The notes under the pieces were generated by a model. The model saw nothing but the letters and a program-made list of their open reading frames with translations, was not told the origin of the DNA and did no database searches. A stretch of 64,000 nucleotides of DNA from Thermoleophilia bacterium (lineage in GTDB: Bacteria; Actinomycetota; Thermoleophilia; Gaiellales; SKUG01): positions 38,309 to 102,308 of the forward strand of contig JAOPYQ010000019.1 in the NCBI GenBank assembly GCA_025964555.1, written 5' to 3'. Below, in pieces: positions 34,018 through 42,926 of this stretch; position 1 is the first letter of the stretch, and every line of letters starts with the position of its first letter. The translations under genes and the position numbers were made by a program.

Positions 34018-34746
34018 TCAGCCGTCGTCGCCGAGGCGGATCGTGCGCAGTCGCCGCGTGGCCTGCCACGTCGAGCCAACCACCACCGCGAGGAACAGGA
34101 AGATCGCGATGGAGCCGACCGAGGGGTCGAGGCCGGCCTCGCTGGCGTGGTCCCCGACGAGCCGGTCGGTGACGGTGATCGACCACTGCTGCACGCTGAG
34201 CGTGCGGATGCCCGGCACGAACTGGCCGACGACCGTCTCCCAGACGATCGCGTAGAGCAGCCCGATCACGACGGCGTTGCGGCTCACGACGGCGAGCAGC
34301 AGGAAGAGTGAGCAGTACGCGATCGATGCGACGGCCGCGGCGGTGCCGTAGGCGATCGCGGCCCCGCTGACCTCCCCCGTCGCGAGCACGGCGCACGCGA
34401 AGATCGGCAGCGCACCGAACGCGATCGCGACCCCGATCGCCACCACGAGCTTGGAGATGATGATGACGCTCCGTCGCAGCGGCTTCGCGAGCACGTACAG
34501 GATCGAGCCGTCCTCGATCTCGGGTCCGATCGCTCCGGTGCCCGCGATCACCGACAGGAGCGGCACGAGCGTGCCGAGCCCGAAGGCGCCGAGCAGGATC
34601 TCGAGGATCTCGCCATCCACTTCGTCGGTGAGCGCGACCGCGACCACGGTCAGCGCGATGAGCACGGCCGGCAGCGCGAAGAACACGAGGGCTCGGCGAC
34701 GACCGAGCAGGCTGCGGAAGGTGAGCTTGGCGACGGTCGCGTTCAT
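34018..34746 (-). CDS. ABC-2 type transporter permease
   Basis: The product has 242 residues and six hydrophobic helices at about 20-38, 50-72, 97-118, 122-145, 150-175 and 215-232. The loop GPEIEDGSILYVLAKPL is typical of ABC-2 permeases. It overlaps the ATPase gene upstream by 4 bases (ATGA) and is the last of four genes ordered ATPase-permease-ATPase-permease. The cargo is unknown. Confidence 0.88.
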   Translation of the reverse strand: MNATVAKLTFRSLLGRRRALVFFALPAVLIALTVVAVALTDEVDGEILEILLGAFGLGTLVPLLSVIAGTGAIGPEIEDGSILYVLAKPLRRSVIIISKLVVAIGVAIAFGALPIFACAVLATGEVSGAAIAYGTAAAVASIAYCSLFLLLAVVSRNAVVIGLLYAIVWETVVGQFVPGIRTLSVQQWSITVTDRLVGDHASEAGLDPSVGSIAIFLFLAVVVGSTWQATRRLRTIRLGDDG

Positions 34747-35660
34747 CGTTCCACCAGGTACGCGAAGACGCTCTCGAGCGACTCGTCGGTCGGGCGCACG
34801 TCGAGCAGGCGGATGTCGCGTGCGGCGGCGAGGCGCGGGAGTGCCTGCACGAACGCGGCGAAGTCCGCGGCCGACACCTGCAGTCCCCCGATGTCGGGGG
34901 CGAGTTCCACGGCGGTGGTGGACACGTCGGCGATGAGCGCCGACGCGAGGGCGCGGTCGTCGCTCGAGCGCACGATGTACTGGTGCGGGCGCTGCGTCAT
35001 GAGCCGCCGGATCTCGCGAAAGTCGCCGCTCGCCGCGTGTCGGCCGGCAACGAGCACTTCGATGTCGGAGGCGACCTGCTCGACCTCTTCGAGGATGTGC
35101 GAGCTGAACAGCACCACCTTGCCGGCGGCTCCGAGCTCGCGGAGGAGTTCGATGAGCTGCAGGCGCTGGCGCGGATCCATGCCGTTGAAGGGCTCGTCGA
35201 GCAGCAGCACGTCGGGCTCGTGCACGAGCGCGCCCGCCATCTTGATGCGCTGGCGCATGCCCTTCGAATACGTGCGGATGTCGCGTCCTTCGGCGTCGGC
35301 CATCTCGACCATGTCGATCGCGCGTCGCGTCGCGGCGGCGGGGTCGGGGAGCCGGTGCAGTCGGGCGTTCGCGAGCACGAACTCGTGGCCGGTGATCGAC
35401 TCGTAGAGCTCCTCGCGCTCCGGCACGATTCCGAGCCGGCGATAGATCGACTCGTTGCGCCACACCGCCTCGCCGTCGAGCAGGATCGAGCCCGAGGACG
35501 GGGCGAGGAACCCGCCCATCATGTGGATGAGGGTGGACTTGCCGGCACCGTTGGGTCCGAGCAGTCCGGTCACGCCGGGGCCGATCGTCATGCTGACGTC
35601 GTTGACGGCGACGACGTTGCCGTACCACCGCGATACCTGGTCGAGCACGATCGACGTCAT
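34743..35660 (-). CDS. ABC-2 type transporter ATP-binding protein
   Basis: The product has 305 residues. Walker A is GPNGAGKST near residue 35, the signature is the degenerate YSKGMRQR, Walker B is VLLLDEPFNGMD, and the H-loop is in SSHILEEV. The C-terminal 80 residues form the small regulatory domain seen in CcmA/DrrA-type ATPases. Its start overlaps the stop of the upstream permease gene by 4 bases. It likely pairs with one or both ABC-2 permeases of this operon. Confidence 0.92.
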   Translation of the reverse strand: MTSIVLDQVSRWYGNVVAVNDVSMTIGPGVTGLLGPNGAGKSTLIHMMGGFLAPSSGSILLDGEAVWRNESIYRRLGIVPEREELYESITGHEFVLANARLHRLPDPAAATRRAIDMVEMADAEGRDIRTYSKGMRQRIKMAGALVHEPDVLLLDEPFNGMDPRQRLQLIELLRELGAAGKVVLFSSHILEEVEQVASDIEVLVAGRHAASGDFREIRRLMTQRPHQYIVRSSDDRALASALIADVSTTAVELAPDIGGLQVSAADFAAFVQALPRLAAARDIRLLDVRPTDESLESVFAYLVER

Positions 35661-36586
35661 GAGACCGACACCTTCCGGTAGCGCAGCACGAGGAAGCCGA
35701 CGGTCAGCGCGATGAACCCAGCCCATGCCGCGAGGTAGCCGAGGCCGGTCGCGGTCGAGGGAGCGGCGGCGATGCTGAGCGTGTCGCCGCGAAGGAGGTG
35801 GTGGGCGATCGAGCGCACGAGCGAGAACGGTGACAGGACCGACGACCACTCCTCGAGCGCGTCGTGGCCGGTCTCGTTGCCGATCGCGTCGACGAACTGC
35901 TCCACCACCGCGAGCACGAGCAGCACGGCGATGATCGCGGCGACGCCGATGCCGCGGCGCGGCGTGCACGACGCGATCGCGAGGGAGATGCCAGCGAGCA
36001 GCAGCGCGATGAGCGCGGCGGCGGCGATGCCGATGAGGAACTCGGGGAACTCCTCGCGAAACGACAGCTCCGCGATGAGCGCGCCCGCGAACAGCGACAC
36101 GAGCGGGGCGCACATGAGCAGGAACGTCGCCGATGCCATCGCCGCGAACTTCGCCCGGACGTAGCCGGTCCGCGTGATCGGTCGGGAGAAGTAGAGCGAC
36201 ACGACGCGATGGCGGAGGTCCCGCGACACGAGGGCAGGGGCCTGCGACGCGACGAAGATCGCGATGAGGACCTGCGTGCTGTGCAGGTATGCGGCGTACG
36301 TGACCGGGAGCAGGTCGCCCGTCAGCACCCGCACGAGCGTGATGATCACCGTCGGCAGCAACAGTGCCGCCAGCAGCAGAAAGGGGACGATCTTCGCCTT
36401 CGTGGTGCGCCCCAGGCCGAACGCGCCGCGGAGACCCTCGACGAACAACGCGCGTTCGATCGAGAGCGGTCCGAGGCGTTCGCCGTCGTAGCGGCGATAG
36501 CCGATGTCGTGGATCGCGCCGCCATCGCCGACGACCGCGCCGCCGCCGTGATGCGCGCCCTCGCGATGGTCAGCTGGCGTCGACAT
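35657..36586 (-). CDS. ABC-2 type transporter permease, larger subunit
   Basis: The product has 309 residues. After a His/Gly-rich cytoplasmic start (1-30) and the helix LSIERALFVEGLRGAFG come about six transmembrane helices from residue 67 on. LVSRDLRHRVVSLYFSRPIT is the cytoplasmic coupling region common in ABC-2 permeases. Its first 17 bases overlap the end of the upstream ATPase gene, and its last 4 overlap the next ATPase gene. Substrate unknown. Confidence 0.87.
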   Translation of the reverse strand: MSTPADHREGAHHGGGAVVGDGGAIHDIGYRRYDGERLGPLSIERALFVEGLRGAFGLGRTTKAKIVPFLLLAALLLPTVIITLVRVLTGDLLPVTYAAYLHSTQVLIAIFVASQAPALVSRDLRHRVVSLYFSRPITRTGYVRAKFAAMASATFLLMCAPLVSLFAGALIAELSFREEFPEFLIGIAAAALIALLLAGISLAIASCTPRRGIGVAAIIAVLLVLAVVEQFVDAIGNETGHDALEEWSSVLSPFSLVRSIAHHLLRGDTLSIAAAPSTATGLGYLAAWAGFIALTVGFLVLRYRKVSVS

Positions 36587-37490
36587 GCGCGTCTCCCTCG
36601 GTCGGCACGAACAGCTCGGTCATGTGGTGTCGTCGCCGCTCGAGCCGCACCAGCCCGAGCGAGAGCTCGACGACCGCGTCGCGCACGATGTCGAACTGCT
36701 GCTCCTCCGCGACCTGGACCTCGAGCGTGCGCCCGACCGCGACTGCGGCGACGCCACGACTGGTGAGCAGCGCGGCGAGCGGCGCGTTGTCGCCGTCCAC
36801 CTCGAGCGCGACGATGCCGGTGGCACCTGTCACGTCCGCGGTCATGGTGTGGCGCATGAGCTTGCCGCCATCGATGAGGACGACCGAGTCGCAGACGCGT
36901 TCGAGCTCGCCGAGCAGGTGCGACGTGACGAGCACCGAGATCCCGAATTCGGAGTCGATGCGAGCGATCAGCTCGAGCATCTCGTCGCGACCGGCAGGAT
37001 CGAGCCCGTTGGTGGGCTCGTCGAGCAGCACGAGCTCGGGATCGTGCACGAGTGCCTGCGCGAGCTTGACGCGCTGCTTCATGCCGGTCGAATAGCCGCC
37101 CATGGCGCGATAGCGCTCCTCGTACAGCCCGACGTGGCGCAGCGTGTCGGCCGTGCGTTCGCGCGCGACCGAGAACGGAAGCCCGGACATGCGCGCCATG
37201 TGCACCACGAATTCCGTGGCGGTGACGTCCGGTGGCAGGCAGTCGTGTTCGGGCATGTAGCCGACACGTCGTCGGATCGCGATGCCGTCCGCCTTCACGT
37301 CGTGGCCGAGCACCGACGCGGCGCCCGAGCTGGCCGGCAGCAGCCCCAGCAGGATCTTGATGAGCGTCGACTTGCCCGCGCCGTTGGCGCCGACGAGCCC
37401 CACCGTCCCCGCCTCGACCTTCAGGGTGAGTCCGTCGATCGCGGTGATGGAGCCGAAGCGTCGCGTGAGTCCACTGGTCGAGATGATCAC
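36570..37490 (-). CDS. ABC-2 type transporter ATP-binding protein
   Basis: The product has 306 residues. Walker A is GANGAGKST near residue 35, the signature YSTGMKQR, Walker B LVLLDEPTNGLDP and H-loop TSHLLGEL. The first gene of the four-gene ABC cluster, it starts with GTG. TAGGGT at 37497-37502 lies 6 bases before this GTG, so transcription may start here without a leader. It differs clearly from the second ATPase of the cluster, so the two probably form a heterodimeric pair rather than recent duplicates. Confidence 0.92.
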   Translation of the reverse strand: MIISTSGLTRRFGSITAIDGLTLKVEAGTVGLVGANGAGKSTLIKILLGLLPASSGAASVLGHDVKADGIAIRRRVGYMPEHDCLPPDVTATEFVVHMARMSGLPFSVARERTADTLRHVGLYEERYRAMGGYSTGMKQRVKLAQALVHDPELVLLDEPTNGLDPAGRDEMLELIARIDSEFGISVLVTSHLLGELERVCDSVVLIDGGKLMRHTMTADVTGATGIVALEVDGDNAPLAALLTSRGVAAVAVGRTLEVQVAEEQQFDIVRDAVVELSLGLVRLERRRHHMTELFVPTEGDAHVDAS

Positions 37491-37528
37491 TCGTCCACCC
37501 TACCCACCTGCGCGCGACCCACCTCGCG

Positions 37529-38122
37529 CTACGGTTCGAGGCCGCGCCGAAGCCGCTCGAGCTTGGCGAGCGTGTCCTCGTCGAGGTCATGGCGCACCTG
37601 CGACGCGATCGGCTCGGCCGAGCTGGCGATCGCATCATTCGACGACGGAGTGGCCAGGTCGAGCTCGCGCACGAAGTCGTCGGCGTCCACCACCCGCTGG
37701 GCGCGCGCGCCCGCGACCTGCTGCAGCGCGCGATCGGTCGTGACCACCCAGTAGGTGCGCCCGTCGCGATGCGCGTTCGCCGCGCGCCGCTCGAGGACGT
37801 CGTCGCCCTCGGCGCGACCCGAACCGATCACCACCACGTCCGCGGTCGCGCGAACCTTCCCCGCGCGCCATGGTCCCGCGCCGTCGAAGACCACCTGCAC
37901 CTCGACGCCCGCGACCGACGCCCAGCTGCACAGCGCGTCGACCAGGCGCTGGCGCAGCTCGATGTCGTCGATCGGTGTCGGAATGTCAGCCGCGCTGCCG
38001 GTCGTCCGGTCTCGTGCACGATTCGCATCCGCCAGCTGCGCGCGCCACGCCGAGCATCGCGCGACGTTGGACCCGTCCACCAGCACGAGCGGATGATCGC
38101 CGGACGAACGCGCGGCGCTCAC
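37529..38122 (-). CDS. NYN-domain (YacP-like) putative ribonuclease
   Basis: The product has 197 residues. The NYN/PIN-like fold shows an early DGSNVAR near residue 14, EVQVVFDGAG in the middle, DVVVIGSGRAEGDDVLE and VVTTDRALQ, the acidic residues that bind metal in YacP-type nucleases (YacP/Rae1 cuts mRNA on the ribosome in Bacillus). The GTG at 38122 has GAGG eight bases upstream and lies 10 bases after the rlmB stop, so it is chosen over longer readings. Its place between rlmB and sigH is the Bacillus order. Confidence 0.85.
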   Translation of the reverse strand: MSAARSSGDHPLVLVDGSNVARCSAWRAQLADANRARDRTTGSAADIPTPIDDIELRQRLVDALCSWASVAGVEVQVVFDGAGPWRAGKVRATADVVVIGSGRAEGDDVLERRAANAHRDGRTYWVVTTDRALQQVAGARAQRVVDADDFVRELDLATPSSNDAIASSAEPIASQVRHDLDEDTLAKLERLRRGLEP

Positions 38123-38132
38123 GACGAACGCC

Positions 38133-38999
38133 TCACGCCTTGGCGTTGTTGGCGGCGCGGCGTTGACGCACTGCCTCGAACGCGAGGATCGCGGAGACGG
38201 TCGACACGTTGAGCGACGCGACCTCACCGGCCATCGGAATGCGTACGAGCACGTCGCATGCCGCTTCGACGCGCGGGCGGATGCCTGGCCCCTCGGCGCC
38301 GAGCACGAGCAGCGCGCCGTCGGCCAGGTCGACCTGCGTCCAGTCGGCGGTGCCTCGCTCGGTCGCGGCGTACGACCAGAGGTTCGCACCCTTCACGCGC
38401 TCGATCTCGTTGGCGAGATTCACGCAGCGCGCGACGAGCACGTGCTCGAGCGCACCCGCGCTCGCCTTCACTGCCGCGCCGGTCACGCTCGCGCTGCGGT
38501 GCTCGGGAATCAACACGCCGGTCGCGCCCGAGGCATCGGCCACACGCGCGATCGCGCCGAGGTTGTGCGGGTCGGTGACCTGGTCGAGGCACAGGATGAG
38601 CGGCGGCTCCCCGCGGCGCTCCGCTTCGGCGAGCAGGTCGTCGAGCGTCACGTAGTGGAAGCCTTCGACCTGGGCGACCGCGCCCTGGTGGTCGCCCGTT
38701 CCGGAGAGGGCGCGCAGCCGCGCGTTGTCGGCCGTCTCCGTGATCGTGCACCCGGAGCTGCGCAGCATCGGCAGCACGTCCTCGAGCTCGGCGAGTGCCG
38801 ACTCGGTCGCGTGCAGCTCGATCACGTTGCGGCGACCCTTCGCAGCCTCGCGAACGGGATGTCGTCCGTACACGAGCTGCTCGGGATCGATGATCGAATC
38901 CGAGTCCTTGCGGACCTGCTCCTGCCCACGCTTGGGACCGTGCCCGGTGCGTGGCGCCTGGTCGCCCTTGGGACCTCGCTGGCGTCGCCGGTCAGCCAT
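38133..38999 (-). CDS. rlmB: 23S rRNA (guanosine-2'-O-)-methyltransferase RlmB, TrmH/SpoU family
   Basis: The product has 288 residues. After a basic, Arg/Lys/Gly-rich N-terminal tail (1-40) comes the SpoU substrate-binding domain (YGRHPVREA) and the SPOUT knot with motifs LDQVTDPHNLGAIAR, LGAEGPGI and ASLNVSTVSAILAFE. It methylates a guanosine ribose in 23S rRNA. Its start overlaps the end of cysS by 8 bases, and the NYN gene follows 10 bases on, so cysS-rlmB-NYN is one operon. Confidence 0.93.
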   Translation of the reverse strand: MADRRRQRGPKGDQAPRTGHGPKRGQEQVRKDSDSIIDPEQLVYGRHPVREAAKGRRNVIELHATESALAELEDVLPMLRSSGCTITETADNARLRALSGTGDHQGAVAQVEGFHYVTLDDLLAEAERRGEPPLILCLDQVTDPHNLGAIARVADASGATGVLIPEHRSASVTGAAVKASAGALEHVLVARCVNLANEIERVKGANLWSYAATERGTADWTQVDLADGALLVLGAEGPGIRPRVEAACDVLVRIPMAGEVASLNVSTVSAILAFEAVRQRRAANNAKA

Positions 39000-40548
39000 C
39001 GACCTGGGCGGGCTCGCCGTCCGCAGCCTCCGCGGAGATCACGTCCTCCGGATCGGGTTCCGCGTCCGGATCGGGGTCGGGCACGACGTCCGGATCGTCT
39101 CCAACCACCGCGGCGCCTTCGCCCTCCGGTGCGTCCTCGGAGTTGATGACCTCCGTGCCGCCCGCCGTGTCACGCACGACGTAGCCGAGCGCCTCGAGCT
39201 CGGCGCGGATGCGGTCGCTCTCGTCGAAGTCCTTCTTCGCGCGCGCCGTGTCACGCGCCGTGATGAGCGCCTGCGCCTCGGCGGTGACATCGACCTCCGC
39301 CGGCTCGAGCGCGCCGATGCCGAACACCTGCAGGAACTCGAGGATCGCCTTGCGCTTGTTGCGCACGAGCTGCGTGTTCGCGTGCTCGTCGACGTCGGTG
39401 TTGAGGTCGTAGAGCACGCCGTTGAGCTCCTTGAGCGCCTCCGCCGTGTTGAAGTCGTCGCGCAGCGCCTCGTGGATGCCCTCCCACTCGCGCGTGGAGT
39501 CGGCGAAGGAATCATCCTCGCCGACGCCCTTGGTCTGCACGGTCGCGAGGTAGCGCTGCGAGCGGCGCAGCGTCTCGGTGATGCGCGTGCCGAGCACCTG
39601 CGCATCGTGCAGTCCCTGCTCGCTCCAGCTGAGCGGCGAGCGGTACGACCCCGACAGGTAGAAGAGCACGAGCTGCCACGCGGGCATGCGATCCAGCGCG
39701 TCGCACAGCTTCTCGATGTTGCCGACGCTCTTGCTCATCTTGGAGCCGTCGCCCGCCTCGAGCATCCCGGCGTGCATCCACAGCCGCGCGAACGGGCGAC
39801 CGCCGCCACGCGACTGCGCGAGCTCGTTCTCGTGGTGCGGGAACAGCAGGTCGATGCCGCCGCCGTGCACGTCGAACTCCGCGCCGAGCGTCTGTTCCGC
39901 CATGGCGCTGCACTCGATGTGCCAGCCGGGGCGGCCCTTCCCCCACGGCGAATCCCAGGACGTGTCCTCGCCGGGCTTCGCGCCCTTCCAGAGCGTGAAG
40001 TCGAGCGGGTGCTGCTTGTGCTCGCCCGGATCGAGGTCGTCGCGCGAGCCGGCGACCATGTCGTCCAGGGTGCGGTTCGCGAGCTTGCCGTACTCCCGGT
40101 ACTCGTTGACGCGGAAGTACACGTCGCCACCGGCCTCGTAGGCCAGGCCGCGCTCCACGAGCTGCTCGACCAGCGCGATGATCTCCGCCATCGAGCCGGT
40201 GGCCGTCGGCTCCATGTCGGGTCGTCCGAGCCCGAGCCGTGTCGTGTCCTCGACGTACCACTCCGTCGCCTGCTTCGCGAGCTCGCTGCTGGACATGCCA
40301 CGCGTGGCGGCGGCGGCATAGATCTTGTCGTTGACGTCGGTGATGTTCGACGCGTACTTCACCGCGACGCCACTGAAGCGCAGGTAGTTGACGAGCGCCT
40401 GGAACATCGCGAACGTGCGAGCGTTGCCGACGTGGATGTGGTCGTAGACGGTGGGGCCGCACACGTAGATCGACAGTTCCGTCGCGCCGTCGGCGAACAG
40501 TGGCTGCTTCTTGCGCGTGCCCGTGTCGTATACCTGCATCTGGATCAT
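38992..40548 (-). CDS. cysS: Cysteinyl-tRNA synthetase
   Basis: The product has 518 residues, longer than usual (about 460) because of an acidic Asp/Glu/Pro tail of some 50 residues. Class I motifs are HIHVGNAR (HIGH) near residue 38 and KMSKS in GDGSKMSKSVGN. Zinc ligands include Cys in YVCGPTVYD and the CSAMAE and HHENE motifs. GGGGGA six bases before the ATG and 9 bases from the gltX stop show it is co-transcribed with gltX. Confidence 0.97.
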   Translation of the reverse strand: MIQMQVYDTGTRKKQPLFADGATELSIYVCGPTVYDHIHVGNARTFAMFQALVNYLRFSGVAVKYASNITDVNDKIYAAAATRGMSSSELAKQATEWYVEDTTRLGLGRPDMEPTATGSMAEIIALVEQLVERGLAYEAGGDVYFRVNEYREYGKLANRTLDDMVAGSRDDLDPGEHKQHPLDFTLWKGAKPGEDTSWDSPWGKGRPGWHIECSAMAEQTLGAEFDVHGGGIDLLFPHHENELAQSRGGGRPFARLWMHAGMLEAGDGSKMSKSVGNIEKLCDALDRMPAWQLVLFYLSGSYRSPLSWSEQGLHDAQVLGTRITETLRRSQRYLATVQTKGVGEDDSFADSTREWEGIHEALRDDFNTAEALKELNGVLYDLNTDVDEHANTQLVRNKRKAILEFLQVFGIGALEPAEVDVTAEAQALITARDTARAKKDFDESDRIRAELEALGYVVRDTAGGTEVINSEDAPEGEGAAVVGDDPDVVPDPDPDAEPDPEDVISAEAADGEPAQVDG

Positions 40549-40557
40549 GCAGTCCCC

Positions 40558-42045
40558 CTACCCGACAACGGCCTGCTTCCCACCACGAAGTTCGTCGATG
40601 ATCGTGCAGGCGAGGTGGACGCGGCGCAGCGCCTCGCGCGCGCCGACGGCAGTGAGCACGAGCTCGAGCCCGGGTCCGCTCGTGGTGCCGGTCAGCGCGA
40701 TGCGCAGCGGGCGCAGCAGGTCGCGCGTGCCGATGCCGAGCTCCTTGGCTTCGGCGCGCGTGCGCGCGAGGAACGGCGCGGCCCACACCGAGTCGACGCC
40801 GGCCTCCGGGCCGGAGGCGATCTCGTGGCGCAGCTGTTCGATGACGACCACGAGCGCCGCGTCTGCGGCATCGAGCGTTGCGGCGTCGGGCGCGAAGATC
40901 CGCAGCACGTGCGGCAGGTCGCCTGCCCCCGGGCCGTCGAAGACCAGGCGCAGCTCGCCACGCAGGGCGACACGCGACGGGCTCGCGACTGCCAGTTCAC
41001 GCACCACGGGCTCGCGCTCGGGCGTCGGGTCGAGGTTCGTGCCGAGCAGCAGCGTCGAGGTGTCGAGCTGCGCCATGTCCTCGCGCCCGAGCGATTCGAG
41101 GCGCGCACGATCCACGCGCGGCGCACCGGTCGGCACGCGCTCGATCCGGAAGCCATCAGCGTCGCGCTCGCCGTCGAGCAGGTCGACCGGGCCCTGCCCG
41201 AGCAGCTCCGCCAGGTAGCGCCGCACCGTGACGGGCAGGAATCCCTCGTCTGCGAGCTCGTCGAGCGTGCCGAGCGGATCGCGCTTGGAGAGCTTGCGAC
41301 CGTCGGTGTCACGCAGCAGCGGCAGGTGCGCGAACGTCGGCATCGACGGCGCGCCGAGCGCCTCGAACAGCAGCAGCTGGCGCGCGGCGTTCGGGAGGTG
41401 GTCCTCGCCACGGACGACGTGCGTGATCGCCAGGTCGATGTCGTCCACCACCGACGCGAGCAGGTAGCCCGGACTGCCGTCGGCGCGACACAGGATCGGA
41501 TCGCCGAACGACCCGGATGGCACGACCACGCGACCGTGCACGAGGTCGTCGACCTCCACGTCCCGGCCTTCGGGGACGGCGAAGCGCAGCACGTGCGGTG
41601 CCCCCTCGGCGACGGAGCGGTCCGCCTCCTCGCGAGCCAGCACGCGGCAGCGACCGTCGTAGCGGGGCGGTTCCCCGGCGCGCTCCTGGTCGGCGCGCAG
41701 CTCGGCCAGGCGGGCCGCGCCACAGAAGCACGGGTACGCGTGGCCGCCCTCGATGAGCCGATCGAGCGCGGCGGCGTAGATGTCGCCGCGATCGTGCTGG
41801 CGCAGCGGACCTTCCTCCCAGTCGACCTCGAGCCAGCGAAGCAGTCGCAGCAGCTCGTCCGTGTCCTCCTCGCGCGAGCGTGACTGGTCGGTGTCGTCGA
41901 TGCGCAGCACGAACGCCCCGCCCTGCGCATCCGCGAACGCGCGGTTCGCGAGCGCGACGAACGCGGAGCCCAGGTGGAGGGCGCCGGTCGGGCTCGGCGC
42001 GAAGCGCACGCGCACGCCAGGTTCTGTCGACGGTCGAAGGGTCAC
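40558..42045 (-). CDS. gltX: Glutamyl-tRNA synthetase
   Basis: The product has 495 residues. Class I motifs are PSPTGALHLGSA (HIGH) near residue 16 and KLSKR (KMSKS) near 250; CFCG is part of a zinc knuckle. The C-terminal anticodon-binding domain is all helical. The start is the GTG at 42045, the only one at family length, and TATCGG lies 6 bases upstream, close to the leaderless pattern. The gene is divergent from mutY; their starts are 77 bases apart. In bacteria lacking GlnRS this enzyme also charges tRNA-Gln; I cannot tell which applies. Confidence 0.96.
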   Translation of the reverse strand: MTLRPSTEPGVRVRFAPSPTGALHLGSAFVALANRAFADAQGGAFVLRIDDTDQSRSREEDTDELLRLLRWLEVDWEEGPLRQHDRGDIYAAALDRLIEGGHAYPCFCGAARLAELRADQERAGEPPRYDGRCRVLAREEADRSVAEGAPHVLRFAVPEGRDVEVDDLVHGRVVVPSGSFGDPILCRADGSPGYLLASVVDDIDLAITHVVRGEDHLPNAARQLLLFEALGAPSMPTFAHLPLLRDTDGRKLSKRDPLGTLDELADEGFLPVTVRRYLAELLGQGPVDLLDGERDADGFRIERVPTGAPRVDRARLESLGREDMAQLDTSTLLLGTNLDPTPEREPVVRELAVASPSRVALRGELRLVFDGPGAGDLPHVLRIFAPDAATLDAADAALVVVIEQLRHEIASGPEAGVDSVWAAPFLARTRAEAKELGIGTRDLLRPLRIALTGTTSGPGLELVLTAVGAREALRRVHLACTIIDELRGGKQAVVG

Positions 42046-42109
42046 GTCGCGCCGATACCCGTTCGACGCGGTGCCCACGCAGCCCTCGCCGCGGCCTGTC
42101 GGGCTCGGA

Positions 42110-42115
42110 TACCAT
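42110..42115 (+). promoter_or_regulatory. -10 box TACCAT of a leaderless promoter
   Basis: TACCAT matches TANNNT and ends 7 bases before the mutY ATG at 42123. No Shine-Dalgarno is visible. The spacing equals that of the other leaderless starts in the window. Confidence 0.6.
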
Positions 42116-42122
42116 TCGGCCG

Positions 42123-42926
42123 ATGCCCACGACCACCCACGACGAGCAGCTGGCCGGTGTGATCCTCGCGTGGTTCTCGACCGAGGGCCGGGACTGGCCG
42201 TGGCGCGCGTCCCGAGATCGCTGGACCGTGCTCGTGTGCGAGGTGTGCTCGCAGCAGACGCAGATCGCGCGCGCGGCGCCGTTCGTGGAGCGCATCCTCG
42301 ACCGCTTCCCGACGCCCGGGGACCTGGCCCGCGCCGAACTCGGCGAGCTGCTCGCGATGTGGCAGGGCCTCGGCTATCCGCGGCGCGCACGCAACCTGTG
42401 GCTCGCGGCGCAGGAGCTGGACGCGAACGGGTGGCCCGACGACCTCCGCACGCTGCCCGGCGTGGGGCCCTACACGGATGCTGCCATCCGCTGCTTCGCG
42501 GACGAGGCACCCGTGATGCCGCCCGACATCAACACGCGGCGCGTACTCGCGCGCTGCTTCCCCGACGGCGCACCGACCCATGCAGACCTGCCGCTGCTGG
42601 AAGAGCAGGCGTGGGCGTGGGGATCGGCAGTCATGGAGCTGGGCCAGACCTCCTGTCGAGCACGTGCAGCGTGCGAGGTGTGCCCGGTCGAGGCGCTGTG
42701 TCCGTCGGCGGGCACCGACGAGGTGATCGCGTCGCCGCGACAGAAGCGCTACGCGGGCAGCATGCGCCAGCGTCGAGGCGTGCTGCTTCGCGCAATCACG
42801 GATAGCGGCGTGGCAGTCTGGGCAGACGATCCCGACGCCGCTGCGTCGCTCGTCGCCGATGGCCTCGCGTCACGGGGCGGCGACGAGGACGAGCTGCTGC
42901 TGGCCCCCTTCGCCGAACGGACGTGA
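42123..42926 (+). CDS. mutY: A/G-specific adenine glycosylase MutY
   Basis: The product has 267 residues. Motifs of the HhH-GPD fold are present: the Glu of CEVCSQQTQ, the helix-hairpin-helix LPGVGPYTDAAI with the Tyr typical of many MutY, and the catalytic Asp in PDINTRRVLAR. A 4Fe-4S cluster is bound by CRARAACEVCPVEALC; the first spacing is Cys-X5-Cys instead of the usual X6. The C-terminal NUDIX-like domain of E. coli MutY (350 residues) is absent, as in short actinobacterial forms. It removes adenine opposite 8-oxoG. The next gene overlaps its stop (GTGA). Confidence 0.9.
   Translation: MPTTTHDEQLAGVILAWFSTEGRDWPWRASRDRWTVLVCEVCSQQTQIARAAPFVERILDRFPTPGDLARAELGELLAMWQGLGYPRRARNLWLAAQELDANGWPDDLRTLPGVGPYTDAAIRCFADEAPVMPPDINTRRVLARCFPDGAPTHADLPLLEEQAWAWGSAVMELGQTSCRARAACEVCPVEALCPSAGTDEVIASPRQKRYAGSMRQRRGVLLRAITDSGVAVWADDPDAAASLVADGLASRGGDEDELLLAPFAERT

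Noticed and set aside
38725..41883. 1052-codon open frame on the plus strand
   Set aside because: It runs opposite rlmB, cysS and gltX, whose motifs are all intact; the translation is Arg/Val/Glu-rich without any motif.
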